Assembly: GCA_009926135.1 (NCBI GenBank)
Contig: RFPL01000001.1
Span: 248,001 to 312,000, forward strand
Direction: 5' to 3'
Origin: Sphingomonadaceae bacterium
GTDB lineage: Bacteria > Pseudomonadota > Alphaproteobacteria > Sphingomonadales > Sphingomonadaceae
DNA length: 64,000 nt
Positions 10,541-18,699 of the stretch are shown one piece after another. The translations under genes and the position numbers were made by a program. Within the stretch, counting starts at the first letter, position 1; each line of letters opens with the position of its first letter. The notes beneath the pieces were generated by a model. It searched no databases, had not been told where the DNA came from, and saw only the letters and a program-made list of their open reading frames with translations.

Positions 10541-11788
10541 ATGACCGGACGACTTTCCACCCTCGCCGCCGCATTCGTCATTGCCCGGCGCGATTTCACC
10601 GCGATCCTCTTTTCGCGCTCGTTCTTCTTCTTCCTGCTCGGGCCGCTGTTCCCGATCATGGTCGGGGGGCTGGCCGGCGGGATCGGCAAGGAAGTGCAGA
10701 GCAATGCCGCGCGGCCTGAGCTCGGCATCGCCATGTCGGCCGCTGATAGCCAGGCGCTGCTGGCGGCGCGGCAACGGCTGGAGCCACAATTGGGTGCTGC
10801 CATACCCATGCTGGTCGTGGTCAGGAATGTCGGACCCGGCGAGAGCTTCGATGCCGCCGCCGCCATGCAGGACAAGCGCGTGAACCTTGCCGCGGTGGTG
10901 ACCGGCACCCTGCAAAGACCCCAGCTTGCGGGTCCGGAAGAGCGCATCGCCGACTGGCGCGGGCCAGTCGCCGTACTGGCCGGCGAAGCACAGCGCACTG
11001 GCGCGACCGATTACCCCACGGTCGACCTGGCGCCCCTGAAACTTGCCACCACGGCGGACGAAGCGCGTAGCCGGATGGTCACGGCGCAGCTTGGCCAGAC
11101 CGTGCTGTTTCTGCTGACCATGTTGCTGGCCGGGATGGTTCTGTCCAACCTGGTCGAGGAAAAGGGCAACAAGATCATCGAGGTCCTGGCCGCCGCGATC
11201 CCGATGGATGCCGTGTTCCTGGGCAAACTGTTTGCCATGCTGGCCGTGTCCTTCGTCGGCATCTCGGTCTGGGCTGGCGCGGGGAGCGCGGTGTGGCTGG
11301 CAGCGGGCGGAAGCCTGGGCCAGTATCCGGCCCCGGCTGTCGGCTGGCCGCTGTTCTTCGCGCTGGGCACGGCCTATTTCGCGATGGGCTACCTGCTGCT
11401 CGGCTCGCTGTTCCTGGCGATCGGTTCGATGGCCAGCACCGTGCGCGAGGTGCAGACCCTGTCTATGCCGGTGACCATGCTCCAGCTGCTCAACTTCTTC
11501 TTTGCCTCGTGGGCGATGGCCCGGCCGGGCTCGGCGGTAGAACTGGCGGCGATGATCGTGCCGTTCAGCTCGCCCTTCGCCATGCTGGCCCGCGCCGCGC
11601 AGAGCGATGCCTTGCTGCCGCACGTGCTGGCGCTGGGCTGGCAAGTGATTTGCGTGGCGGTCTTTGTCCGGGTCGGGGCAACGCTGTTCCGTCGCTGGGT
11701 GATGAAGAGCGGCCCCGCCCGCAGTGATGGCAAGGGGCCCTGGAGCCGACTGTGGTCAAAGGTGTTTACGCGCCGGGCCGTGCGCTGA
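10541..11788 (+). CDS. ABC-2 type transporter permease (NatB-like)
   Basis: Membrane partner of the preceding ATPase, 415 residues. One membrane helix lies near residue 30 (SRSFFFFLLGPLFPIMVGG), a long extracytoplasmic loop covers about residues 50-185, and a cluster of about five helices fills the C-terminal half (VLFLLTMLLAGMVLSNLVEE onward). The phrase LVEEKGNKIIEVLAAAIP is typical of ABC-2 permeases of the NatB/YhaP group. The start is preceded by GAGGAGG inside the end of the upstream gene. An earlier in-frame ATG at 10466 lies within that gene and is not preferred. Confidence 0.92.
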   Translation: MTGRLSTLAAAFVIARRDFTAILFSRSFFFFLLGPLFPIMVGGLAGGIGKEVQSNAARPELGIAMSAADSQALLAARQRLEPQLGAAIPMLVVVRNVGPGESFDAAAAMQDKRVNLAAVVTGTLQRPQLAGPEERIADWRGPVAVLAGEAQRTGATDYPTVDLAPLKLATTADEARSRMVTAQLGQTVLFLLTMLLAGMVLSNLVEEKGNKIIEVLAAAIPMDAVFLGKLFAMLAVSFVGISVWAGAGSAVWLAAGGSLGQYPAPAVGWPLFFALGTAYFAMGYLLLGSLFLAIGSMASTVREVQTLSMPVTMLQLLNFFFASWAMARPGSAVELAAMIVPFSSPFAMLARAAQSDALLPHVLALGWQVICVAVFVRVGATLFRRWVMKSGPARSDGKGPWSRLWSKVFTRRAVR

Positions 11789-11812
11789 ATCCGGTCCATT
11801 CCGGAGCGGCTA

Positions 11813-11843
11813 TTGACTCTTAGGTAAGTTAGACCAAGTAAGT
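11813..11843 (+). promoter_or_regulatory. possible promoter/operator of the P450 gene
   Basis: TTGACT (11813-11818) could serve as a -35 element, but no good -10 is seen. Two GTAAGT hexamers start 14 bp apart (11824 and 11838) between it and the P450 gene, possibly a regulator site. Weak evidence. Confidence 0.22.
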
Positions 11844-11890
11844 CTTGATAGGAAACTGATTGCGGCCCACGCAGCAGAAGAGGATTCGCC

Positions 11891-13222
11891 ATGGCTACCC
11901 AGATTGCTGATGCCCCCTTCCAGTACCGGACGTCGCCTACCGCGACCGAGGCGTTTGAAGCCTGGCTGAAGGAATATGGACAGAACCTGCCGGCGCACAC
12001 CCATCCGTGGGACGTGTCGCGCTCTGACATCTATGTCGAGGACCGCTGGCAGCCGATCTTTGCGGAAATGCGCGCCAAGGCCCCGGTCAACAAGGTTACT
12101 GGCACGCCATATGGCGATTACTGGAACGTCACCACGGTCAAGACCATCCAGCATGTCGAATCGCTGCCGGAGCTGTTCTCCTCATCCTGGCAGCACGGCG
12201 GGATCACGATCGGCGATCCGCCGGCCGACATCACGCCCGAGCATCTTGAGGAACGCCGCCTGCCGATGTTCATCGCGATGGACCGGCCCGAGCACACCGG
12301 CCAGCGCCGCACGGTCGCTCCGGCCTTCACGCCGGGCGAGATCGACAAGATGGCCGCCGAAGTGCGGATGCGGACCGCAGCTACGCTCGATAGCCTGCCC
12401 TGGGGCGAGGAGTTCGACTGGGTCGACAAGGTCTCGATCGAACTGACCACGGGGATGCTTGCAATCCTGTTCGGCTTCCCCTGGCAGGACCGCCGCCTGC
12501 TGACCTTCTGGTCGGACTGGGCTGGCGATGTCGAACTGGGCCTGGCCCGCGAACTGGCTGACACCCGGCACGAAATCCTGCTCGAGATGGCCGGCTATTT
12601 CCAGCGCCTGTGGATGGAGCGCACCGGCGCCCCGCCGAGCCGCGACCTGATCTCGATGATGATCAATTCCGACGCGATGAACCACATGAGCCCGCAGGAG
12701 TTCATGGGCAACCTGGTGCTGCTGATCGTCGGCGGCAACGATACCACTCGCAACACGATGTCGGGCATCGTCCACGGACTCGACAAGTTCCCCGACCAGC
12801 GCGCGATTTTCGAGGCGGATCCGTCGGTGATCCCCAACGCGGTGCAGGAATGCATCCGCTATGTCACCCCGCTGGCCCACATGCGCCGCACCGCGACCGA
12901 TGATGCCGATCTGTTCGGTAATCAGGTCAAGAAGGGCGACAAGCTGATCCTGTGGTACCTTTCGGCCAACCGCGACGAGACAGTGTTCACCAATCCCGAC
13001 CAGCTCGACATCACGCGCGAAAATGCCCGCCGGCACCTCTCGTTCGGCTATGGCATTCACCGCTGCGTCGGTGCGCGCCTGGCTGAATTGCAGCTCAAGA
13101 TCCTGCTCGAAGAAATGCACGCCCGCCGGATGCGCGTGAACGTGACTGGCCCGGTCCAGCGGGTTCGCGCCAACTTCGTGCACGGCTTCCGCAAGCTGGG
13201 CGTGACGTTGAGCAAGTTCTGA
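11891..13222 (+). CDS. cytochrome P450, CYP153-like
   Basis: Soluble haem monooxygenase of 443 residues. The I-helix oxygen-activation motif is GGNDTTRN (about residues 281-288), the K-helix ExxR is present as ECIRY, and the haem loop is FGYGIHRCVGARLAE with Cys392 as iron ligand. The segments FMGNLVLLIVGGNDTTRN and NARRHLSFGYGIHRC match, from memory, the CYP153 family, known for terminal hydroxylation of medium-chain alkanes and related compounds. AGAGGA precedes the ATG. No ferredoxin or ferredoxin reductase, normally needed by this class, lies nearby. The stop overlaps the msrB start by one base (TGATG). Family strong, subfamily likely, substrate unproven. Confidence 0.9.
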   Translation: MATQIADAPFQYRTSPTATEAFEAWLKEYGQNLPAHTHPWDVSRSDIYVEDRWQPIFAEMRAKAPVNKVTGTPYGDYWNVTTVKTIQHVESLPELFSSSWQHGGITIGDPPADITPEHLEERRLPMFIAMDRPEHTGQRRTVAPAFTPGEIDKMAAEVRMRTAATLDSLPWGEEFDWVDKVSIELTTGMLAILFGFPWQDRRLLTFWSDWAGDVELGLARELADTRHEILLEMAGYFQRLWMERTGAPPSRDLISMMINSDAMNHMSPQEFMGNLVLLIVGGNDTTRNTMSGIVHGLDKFPDQRAIFEADPSVIPNAVQECIRYVTPLAHMRRTATDDADLFGNQVKKGDKLILWYLSANRDETVFTNPDQLDITRENARRHLSFGYGIHRCVGARLAELQLKILLEEMHARRMRVNVTGPVQRVRANFVHGFRKLGVTLSKF

Positions 13223-13698
13223 TGCAGGCGCGGCGGCAGTTCCTGGGCTGGCTGGCGGCAGGCGTCGCGGCCTGCGGCATCGCGGCCTGTTCGAATGCCG
13301 AAGCCAAGGGCTATCCCGTCCGCTTGAGCGATGCCGAATGGAAGAAGCGGCTGACGCGGGAGCAGTATTACATTCTGCGTCAGAAGGGCACCGAAGTGCC
13401 CGGATCATCGCCGCTGCTACATGAAAAGCGCAAGGGCGTGTTCGTCTGCGCGGCTGATGGCAACGTGCTCTATTCCAGCGCCACGAAGTACGACAGCAAG
13501 ACTGGCTGGCCCAGTTTCTGGGACGTCTTGCCCGGCGCGATAGGTACCTCGACTGATTGGGAAACTGGTTATCCGCGCACTGAGGTACACTGCGCCAAAT
13601 GCGGCGGGCACCTGGGCCACGTTTTCAACGACGGTCCCAAGCCCACCGGCAAACGTTACTGCATGAACGGTGACGCGCTGATCTTCCGCCCTACCTGA
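13222..13698 (+). CDS. msrB: peptide-methionine (R)-S-oxide reductase, exported lipoprotein
   Basis: Reduces methionine-R-sulfoxide in proteins. The 158 residues include GWPSFWDVLPGAI, CAKCGGHLGHVF and the catalytic RYCMN cysteine. The N-terminus is ARRQFLGWLAAG followed by GIAAC, so a twin-arginine signal with a lipobox; the mature protein should be a lipoprotein in the periplasm. The first zinc CxxC of the family is broken: FVCAADG has Asp in place of the second Cys, while the second pair (CAKC) is intact. It is translationally coupled to the P450 gene, an unusual partnership. Confidence 0.93.
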   Translation: MQARRQFLGWLAAGVAACGIAACSNAEAKGYPVRLSDAEWKKRLTREQYYILRQKGTEVPGSSPLLHEKRKGVFVCAADGNVLYSSATKYDSKTGWPSFWDVLPGAIGTSTDWETGYPRTEVHCAKCGGHLGHVFNDGPKPTGKRYCMNGDALIFRPT

Positions 13699-13813
13699 CC
13701 GAATAGCACCAAAGCGCTCGCTTCAGGCAACCTTGTGCAAGCCGGCATGAGAGGCTGAAGCGCGGCGCGGACCGAAGCCAGCGCGCGCCTCCCAGAGGCG
13801 AAGAAACACCTGA

Positions 13814-14446
13814 TCAGTGGTGGACACGCTGGGGAGAGCCCGATGATTGCGGGCGATTCTGGATCCGTGCGACCAGCATGGCGAGCTCGTCCAGGCGGAA
13901 CCCGTCGGAGAAGACCAGGCCGTGCAGCTTGCCCTGGCGCCACAGCACCCGGCCATGGCGCACCGGCAGCTCGCCTCCGCCAACCTGCACCAGCTGGCGC
14001 AGCGCCAGGGGGAAGTCGAGTTCGATCAATGCGCCATGCTGCGAGAGGTTGCTCAGTGTGGCGGGCAGGTTGATGGCATTGGCGGTAATTACCACCGGAC
14101 GGTTGAGCGCCAGCCGCAATTGCCGCTTGGGGAAGTGGCCTGCTTCATCGACCAGTGCGGTCAGGTCGATCGGCCCGTCGCGGAACCGAAAGCCGGCGTG
14201 GCCATCGCGCTCCCAGACCAGTTCCAGTCGATAGCTTTCGCCAGTGCCCAGTTCGATGGCGAAGGGGCCTTGTTCAGGCAGCGGATGAAACAGCTTTGCC
14301 TTCAAACCGGTCGCCGAGACATCGCGCAGGATGCACAGGTATTCTCCAGTGGCGGCAGTCAGCTTGGCGGCGCGCAGCATCAGCGAGATACGGGGTGCTG
14401 CACGCAGTTCGTCGCCAATCGCTTCGCAGGTTTCCGTCTCGGTCAT
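13814..14446 (-). CDS. tandem PilZ-domain protein
   Basis: Protein of 210 residues with two PilZ-like units. The first has the (D/N)xSxxG element as DVSATGLK, the second as NLSQHGALIEL; each follows an Arg-containing segment (APRISLMLRA and RLALNRPVV). PilZ domains bind cyclic di-GMP and control motility, polysaccharide or surface behaviour, but the RxxxR half of the site is imperfect here, so ligand binding is uncertain. The chosen ATG has AGGAGA 6 nt upstream; an in-frame ATG 39 bp earlier lacks such a site. It stands alone between msrB and tRNA-Leu. Confidence 0.72.
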   Translation of the reverse strand: MTETETCEAIGDELRAAPRISLMLRAAKLTAATGEYLCILRDVSATGLKAKLFHPLPEQGPFAIELGTGESYRLELVWERDGHAGFRFRDGPIDLTALVDEAGHFPKRQLRLALNRPVVITANAINLPATLSNLSQHGALIELDFPLALRQLVQVGGGELPVRHGRVLWRQGKLHGLVFSDGFRLDELAMLVARIQNRPQSSGSPQRVHH

Positions 14447-14542
14447 GGGGTTTCTCCTGTCGCAAAAACTGCGGCGACGGGACAACGCTAGGCTGACGGA
14501 GTATGACTGCGCTTAAGCGCGGCCTCAGGATTATACCCTAAC

Positions 14543-14626
14543 TGGTGCGGACGGTGGGACTCGAACCCACACGAGCAAGCTCAGGGGATTTTAAGTCCCC
14601 GGCGTCTACCATTCCGCCACGTCCGC
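14543..14626 (-). tRNA. tRNA-Leu (anticodon UAA)
   Basis: Read on the minus strand, GCGGACG pairs with CGTCCGC as a 7-bp acceptor stem, followed by discriminator A and an encoded CCA (84 nt in total). The anticodon stem GGGGA/TCCCC encloses loop CTTAAAA, giving anticodon UAA. A long variable arm (CTGAGCTTGCTCG region) marks a class II tRNA. The T-loop reads GGGTTCGAGTCCC. Confidence 0.97.
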
Positions 14627-14756
14627 GCCGTACGGGTTGCCGGCGTCATAGCAAGCCCGTCCGGGATATCCATCCCTGTAAAGGCGACGGCCCGCCTCCC
14701 CCCGAAAGCGGGCCGATCAGAATTGTGGTTCGGACTGGCCGAACCAGTTCAGCGCA

Positions 14757-15038
14757 TCAATCCGCGTTCAGGCGCGCGCGCATTTCCTTGCCCGGCTTGA
14801 AGTACGGCACCTTCTTGCCTGGAACCGCTACGCTGGCGCCGGTGCGCGGGTTACGGCCCTGGCGCGCTTCACGTTCGCGGGTAGAGAAAGCGCCGAAGCC
14901 GCGCAGTTCGACCCGCCCGCCCTGGGCCAGCCGCTGCTCGATCTCTTCGAAGAAGGTATCGACCACCTTTTCAATCTCTTCGGCCCGAAGGCCCGGATTA
15001 TCGCGGGCTAGCGCCTGCAGCAGTTCGGATCTGATCAT
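14757..15038 (-). CDS. ihfB: integration host factor subunit beta
   Basis: DNA-bending nucleoid protein that dimerises with IHF-alpha. The 93 residues match the family length. Key segments are [22 protein letters not shown] and the beta-arm GRNPRTG, whose proline intercalates in DNA, ending in [11 protein letters not shown]. These favour IhfB over HU. AGGAAGG lies 6 nt before the ATG. A GGGGTT-6nt-AACCCC hairpin (15053-15070) sits just upstream of the ribosome binding site and the leader beyond it is AT-rich, consistent with self-binding, though that is inference. Confidence 0.94.
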   Translation of the reverse strand: MIRSELLQALARDNPGLRAEEIEKVVDTFFEEIEQRLAQGGRVELRGFGAFSTREREARQGRNPRTGASVAVPGKKVPYFKPGKEMRARLNAD

Positions 15039-15052
15039 TTCGTGCCTTCCTA

Positions 15053-15070
15053 GGGGTTTGCTATAACCCC
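15053..15070 (-). promoter_or_regulatory. inverted repeat in the ihfB leader
   Basis: GGGGTT and AACCCC form a 6-bp stem with a 6-nt loop ending a few bases before the ihfB ribosome binding site. It could affect translation or be a protein site. The remaining stretch up to 15194 shows T-runs and no gene. Confidence 0.3.
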
Positions 15071-15194
15071 CTGACCTGATTTTTGGTTCATTTTTTGGTG
15101 CGGCGCGGCCCTCGACCCGAAGCAGGACACGCTGCAGTCAACCAAATGCCAGAGCGCAACTCTGTACGCAATGCACGATTCTGACAGATGTGAC

Positions 15195-15533
15195 TTAAAT
15201 CGCAAGCAAATCTGCGGCAGTCAGCCCTAGACGTTCCATTCTGGCGCGAATCTCCGGCCAGTCGCGCGCCAGGAACAGCTCACGCTCACTGCGCCGCAAC
15301 CGCTCGGCCGCGCCGCGGGCCACGAACATGCCGACGCCGCGCTGCACTTCGACCAGGCCATCGAGCTGAAACTGCTGATAGGCCTTGGCGACGGTGAGCG
15401 GATTGGCACCCTGTTCAGCCGCCAGCGCCCGGACTGAGGGCAGCATCGCGCCTTCCGGATAGGTGCCGTCGATGATCGCCGCCGCGATAAGGTCGCGCAG
15501 CTTCAGGTAAACAGGTTGTGTGTGCCCAGCCAT
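15195..15533 (-). CDS. GntR-family transcriptional regulator (short YtrA-type)
   Basis: Regulator of 112 residues. The winged helix-turn-helix spans about residues 10-75: YLKLRDLIAAAIIDGTYPEG, LPSVRALAAEQGANPLTVAKA and LDGLVEVQRGVGMFVA, a textbook GntR layout. The C-terminal part is only about 35 residues, as in the YtrA subgroup, which often controls ABC exporters or transporters. Near-palindrome GCTGT-14nt-ACAGC overlaps its start region, suggesting autoregulation. It diverges from the POT transporter gene, a possible target. Confidence 0.9.
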   Translation of the reverse strand: MAGHTQPVYLKLRDLIAAAIIDGTYPEGAMLPSVRALAAEQGANPLTVAKAYQQFQLDGLVEVQRGVGMFVARGAAERLRRSERELFLARDWPEIRARMERLGLTAADLLAI

Positions 15534-15558
15534 GCTGTTTCAGTGCCATAATACAGCG
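15534..15558. promoter_or_regulatory. candidate GntR operator
   Basis: GCTGT (about 15534) and ACAGC (about 15553) are inverted arms around a 14-nt AT-rich centre immediately upstream of the GntR gene. Position fits an autoregulatory operator. The arms are short, so chance occurrence cannot be excluded. Confidence 0.3.
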
Positions 15559-15721
15559 TGGCAGGCAAGCGGTTTCAGAGCAGGGCTCTCTCGCCACGAG
15601 TCAGCAACAATCCTATAGGCGGAGGCGAATTTTACTTCACAGCGGCGCAAAGGTGGCTAGTCTCCGACGTCATAATGGCCCGGCAAGCAGCGCGGGCCTT
15701 TCCGATATCGGGGAGCAATTC

Positions 15722-17296
15722 ATGAAAGACATGTCCTTGTGGAACGAGGGTGACTGGATCGCGGCCATCGCGGTCGTCGTCCTCGGCATTTTCCTGGCGA
15801 TTGGCAGCAAGATCGCGATCCAGAAAGAACCGGAATTCGCAGGCCATCCCAAGGGCCTCTACATGCTGTTCTTTGCTGAAATGTGGGAACGCTTTTCCTA
15901 CTACGGCATGCGTGCGCTGCTGATCTTCTACCTGACCAAGCACTGGCTGTTCAGCGATGGCAATGCCAACCTGATCTATGGCGCCTATACCAGCCTGGTC
16001 TACATCACCCCTGTCCTCGGCGGCTACCTGGCTGACCGTTACCTGGGCCAGCGCAAGGCGGTGCTGTTCGGCGGTCTGCTGCTCGCAATCGGCCACAGCC
16101 TGATGGCGGTCGAGGGCATGCACGGGATCACTGATGCGGCGGTCAAGCAGGCCGATCCAGCCATCAACGTGTTCTGGGCAGCGCTGGCCTTCATCATTGT
16201 CGGTTCGGGCTTCCTGAAGGCCAATATCTCGGTGATGGTCGGCCAGCTCTACAAGCTGACCGACGTGCGCCGCGATGGGGCCTATACCGTCTTTTACATG
16301 GGCATTAACGTCGGCGCGGCGATCGGCACGATCCTCGTCGGCTACCTCGGTGAAACGATCGGCTGGGGCTATGGCTTCGGCCTCGCCGGCATCGGCATGC
16401 TGCTCGGACTGGTTGTCTTTGTCCTGGGCAAGAGCGCCCTAAACGGCGCGGGTGAGGCTCCGGTGCCGCTTTCGCGCCAGCGCGAAGTGACGCTTTATGG
16501 TATCGGCATTGCTGCGGTCGCAGTGTGCTGGGCGCTGGTCCAGTACCAGTCGGTGATTCAGAACCTGCTGGTGGTCTCTGGCCTCGGCCTGCTCGGCTAT
16601 GTGCTGTTCGAAACCTTCAAGCTCGACAAGGAACCGCGCGAGCGGATGTTTGCCGTGCTGTTCCTCATCAGCCTCAACCCGCTGTTCTGGGGCCTGTTCG
16701 AACAGGCCGGCGGCTCGATGAGCCTGTTTACCGATCGCTATGTCGATCGCGGCGCCACCCCGGCCTCGCTGTTCCAGTCGATCAACCCGATCTACATCAT
16801 CATCCTCGCCCCGCTGTTCGCCGGCCTGTGGCAGTGGCTTGGGCGGCGCGGCAAGGAGCCTTCGGCCCCGGCCAAGTTTGGCCTGGCGCTGGCGCAGATG
16901 GGCCTGGCCAACCTGGTGCTGGTCTGGGGCGCGGAAGCCTATGGCATCGCGGCGATGACCCCGGTGCTGTTCGTCTTCCTCTATTACCTGCTGGCCACCA
17001 CGGGCGAGCTTTGCCTTTCCCCGGTCGGGCTCTCGGCGATGAACCGCCTGGCACCCAGCTATCTCGCCTCGCTGATCATGGGCGCCTGGTTCTACATGAC
17101 TGCGGTCGGTAACTTCGTTGCCGGCAAGATCGGTGAAGCGACCGGCGGACATGGCGGCGAAATGAGCAAGGAAAAGCTGCTCGAAATCTACCAGATGTTC
17201 GGCTGGATCTCGATCGGCGCAGCTGTTGTCGTCCTGCTGCTTTCGCGGATCGTGAAGGGCTGGATGCACCTCGATACCCTGGAGGACCGCAAGTGA
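15722..17296 (+). CDS. proton-dependent oligopeptide transporter (POT/PTR family)
   Basis: Inner-membrane MFS symporter importing di- and tripeptides with protons. The 524 residues hold about 12-14 hydrophobic helices. The diagnostic EMWERFSYYGMRALL (ExxERFxYY motif) lies near residue 50, followed by LVYITPVLGGYLADRYLG and later ELCLSPVGLSAMNRLAP. The start with GGGGAG 7 nt upstream is preferred over an in-frame ATG 204 bp earlier. The stop overlaps the start of a secreted amidohydrolase, so peptide uptake and amide hydrolysis are probably linked functionally. Confidence 0.95.
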   Translation: MKDMSLWNEGDWIAAIAVVVLGIFLAIGSKIAIQKEPEFAGHPKGLYMLFFAEMWERFSYYGMRALLIFYLTKHWLFSDGNANLIYGAYTSLVYITPVLGGYLADRYLGQRKAVLFGGLLLAIGHSLMAVEGMHGITDAAVKQADPAINVFWAALAFIIVGSGFLKANISVMVGQLYKLTDVRRDGAYTVFYMGINVGAAIGTILVGYLGETIGWGYGFGLAGIGMLLGLVVFVLGKSALNGAGEAPVPLSRQREVTLYGIGIAAVAVCWALVQYQSVIQNLLVVSGLGLLGYVLFETFKLDKEPRERMFAVLFLISLNPLFWGLFEQAGGSMSLFTDRYVDRGATPASLFQSINPIYIIILAPLFAGLWQWLGRRGKEPSAPAKFGLALAQMGLANLVLVWGAEAYGIAAMTPVLFVFLYYLLATTGELCLSPVGLSAMNRLAPSYLASLIMGAWFYMTAVGNFVAGKIGEATGGHGGEMSKEKLLEIYQMFGWISIGAAVVVLLLSRIVKGWMHLDTLEDRK

Positions 17297-18699
17297 TGCG
17301 CGCGCACAAACTGCTGGCCGGGATGGCCGCGCTGGCTCTGGTGGCGAGCCCGGGCCTGGCCGAAAAGAAGAAGAAGGAAGAGACCGTCTCGCCGGCCGCG
17401 AAGGCCGCGCGGGAGTTCAACAAGAACCCCTTCCCTTCAACCTACCGGCCCTATGCCGGAGAGCCAACCGCACTGACTGGCGCGACCGTGTTCGATGGCG
17501 CCGGCGGGCGGATCGAGAACGGCACGGTGCTGCTGGCCGATGGCAAGGTGGTCGCCGTGGGCGGCGCGGACCTGACGATCCCGGCGAATTTCCGCCGGGT
17601 CGATGCCGCCGGCAAGTTCGTCACCCCCGGGATCATCGATATCCACTCGCACCTCGGTGACTATCCCTCGCCGAGCGTCCAGGCCAATTCCGATGGTAAC
17701 GAGGCGACCGCGCCGACCACGCCCGAAGTCTGGGCTGAACATTCGGTCTGGCCGCAAGACCCGGGCTTCAGCCGCGCGCTGGCCAATGGCGGGATCACCT
17801 CGCTGCAGATCCTGCCGGGTTCGGCCAACCTGATGGGGGGGCGTTCGGTGGTGCTCAAGAACGTCTATTCGCGCACCATCCAGGGCATGAAGTTCCCCGG
17901 TGCGCCCTATAGCCTGAAGATGGCCTGCGGGGAAAATCCCAAGCGCGTCTATGGCGCGAAGGGCCGGATGCCATCGACCCGGATGGGCAACATGGCGGTT
18001 AACCGCGCGACCTGGCTGAAGGCGCAGGAATACCGCGCCAAGCGCGCGGCCGGCAAGCTGGAGAGCCGCGACCTGGCGATGGAGACCCTGGCCGGGGTGC
18101 TGGACGGTGAAATCCTGATCCAGAACCACTGCTACCGCGCCGATGAAATGGCGCTGGTGCTCGATATGGCCAAGGAGTTCGGCTACAAGGTCAGCGCCTT
18201 CCACCACGCCACCGAAGCTTACAAGATTGGCGACCTGCTGAAAGCCGCAGGAACCTGTTCGGCGATCTGGTCCGACTGGTGGGGCTTCAAGATGGAAAGC
18301 TATGACGGCATTCCGGAAAACGCCGGGATCCTGCAAAAGGCCGGGGCCTGCGTGGTGATCCACTCGGATGATGAGAACGGTATCCAGCGCCTCAACCAGG
18401 AAGCCGCCAAGGCACAGGGCGATGCCCGCCGCGCCGGGATCGATATTTCCGACGCTGAAGTGATCCGCTGGCTCACTCTCAACCCCGCCACGGCGATGGG
18501 GATCAGTCAGCAGACCGGCAGCCTCGAAGCCGGCAAGATGGCCGACGTGGTCCTGTGGAACGGCAATCCACTGTCGGTCTATTCGCGGCCGGACAAGGTC
18601 TGGATCGATGGCGCCCTGCTGTTTGATGCGGCCGATCCCAAGCGCCGCCCGGTCAGCGATTTCGAACTCGGCCAGGTTGGTGAAGGAGACGTGAAATGA
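17296..18699 (+). CDS. secreted amidohydrolase with intact metal site
   Basis: Imidazolonepropionase-like amidohydrolase of 467 residues with a Sec signal (LLAGMAALALVASPGLAE). The metal-binding DIHSHLG (HxH) follows VTPGIIDI near residue 113; further candidate ligands are in IQNHCYRADE, AFHHATEA and VIHSDDENG. The C-terminal TGSLEAGKMADVVLWNGNPL returns to the beta-sandwich domain typical of the family. The ATG overlaps the transporter stop as TGATG; a GTG 3 bp earlier is an equally possible start. GGAGG lies 7-10 nt upstream. Likely acts on peptides or cyclic amides in the periplasm; the substrate is unknown. Confidence 0.9.
   Translation: MRAHKLLAGMAALALVASPGLAEKKKKEETVSPAAKAAREFNKNPFPSTYRPYAGEPTALTGATVFDGAGGRIENGTVLLADGKVVAVGGADLTIPANFRRVDAAGKFVTPGIIDIHSHLGDYPSPSVQANSDGNEATAPTTPEVWAEHSVWPQDPGFSRALANGGITSLQILPGSANLMGGRSVVLKNVYSRTIQGMKFPGAPYSLKMACGENPKRVYGAKGRMPSTRMGNMAVNRATWLKAQEYRAKRAAGKLESRDLAMETLAGVLDGEILIQNHCYRADEMALVLDMAKEFGYKVSAFHHATEAYKIGDLLKAAGTCSAIWSDWWGFKMESYDGIPENAGILQKAGACVVIHSDDENGIQRLNQEAAKAQGDARRAGIDISDAEVIRWLTLNPATAMGISQQTGSLEAGKMADVVLWNGNPLSVYSRPDKVWIDGALLFDAADPKRRPVSDFELGQVGEGDVK

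Noticed and set aside
13719-13762. CGCTTCAG/CTGAAGCG pair after msrB as a terminator
   Set aside because: The 28-nt spacing and lack of a T-run make it weak, and it may be chance.
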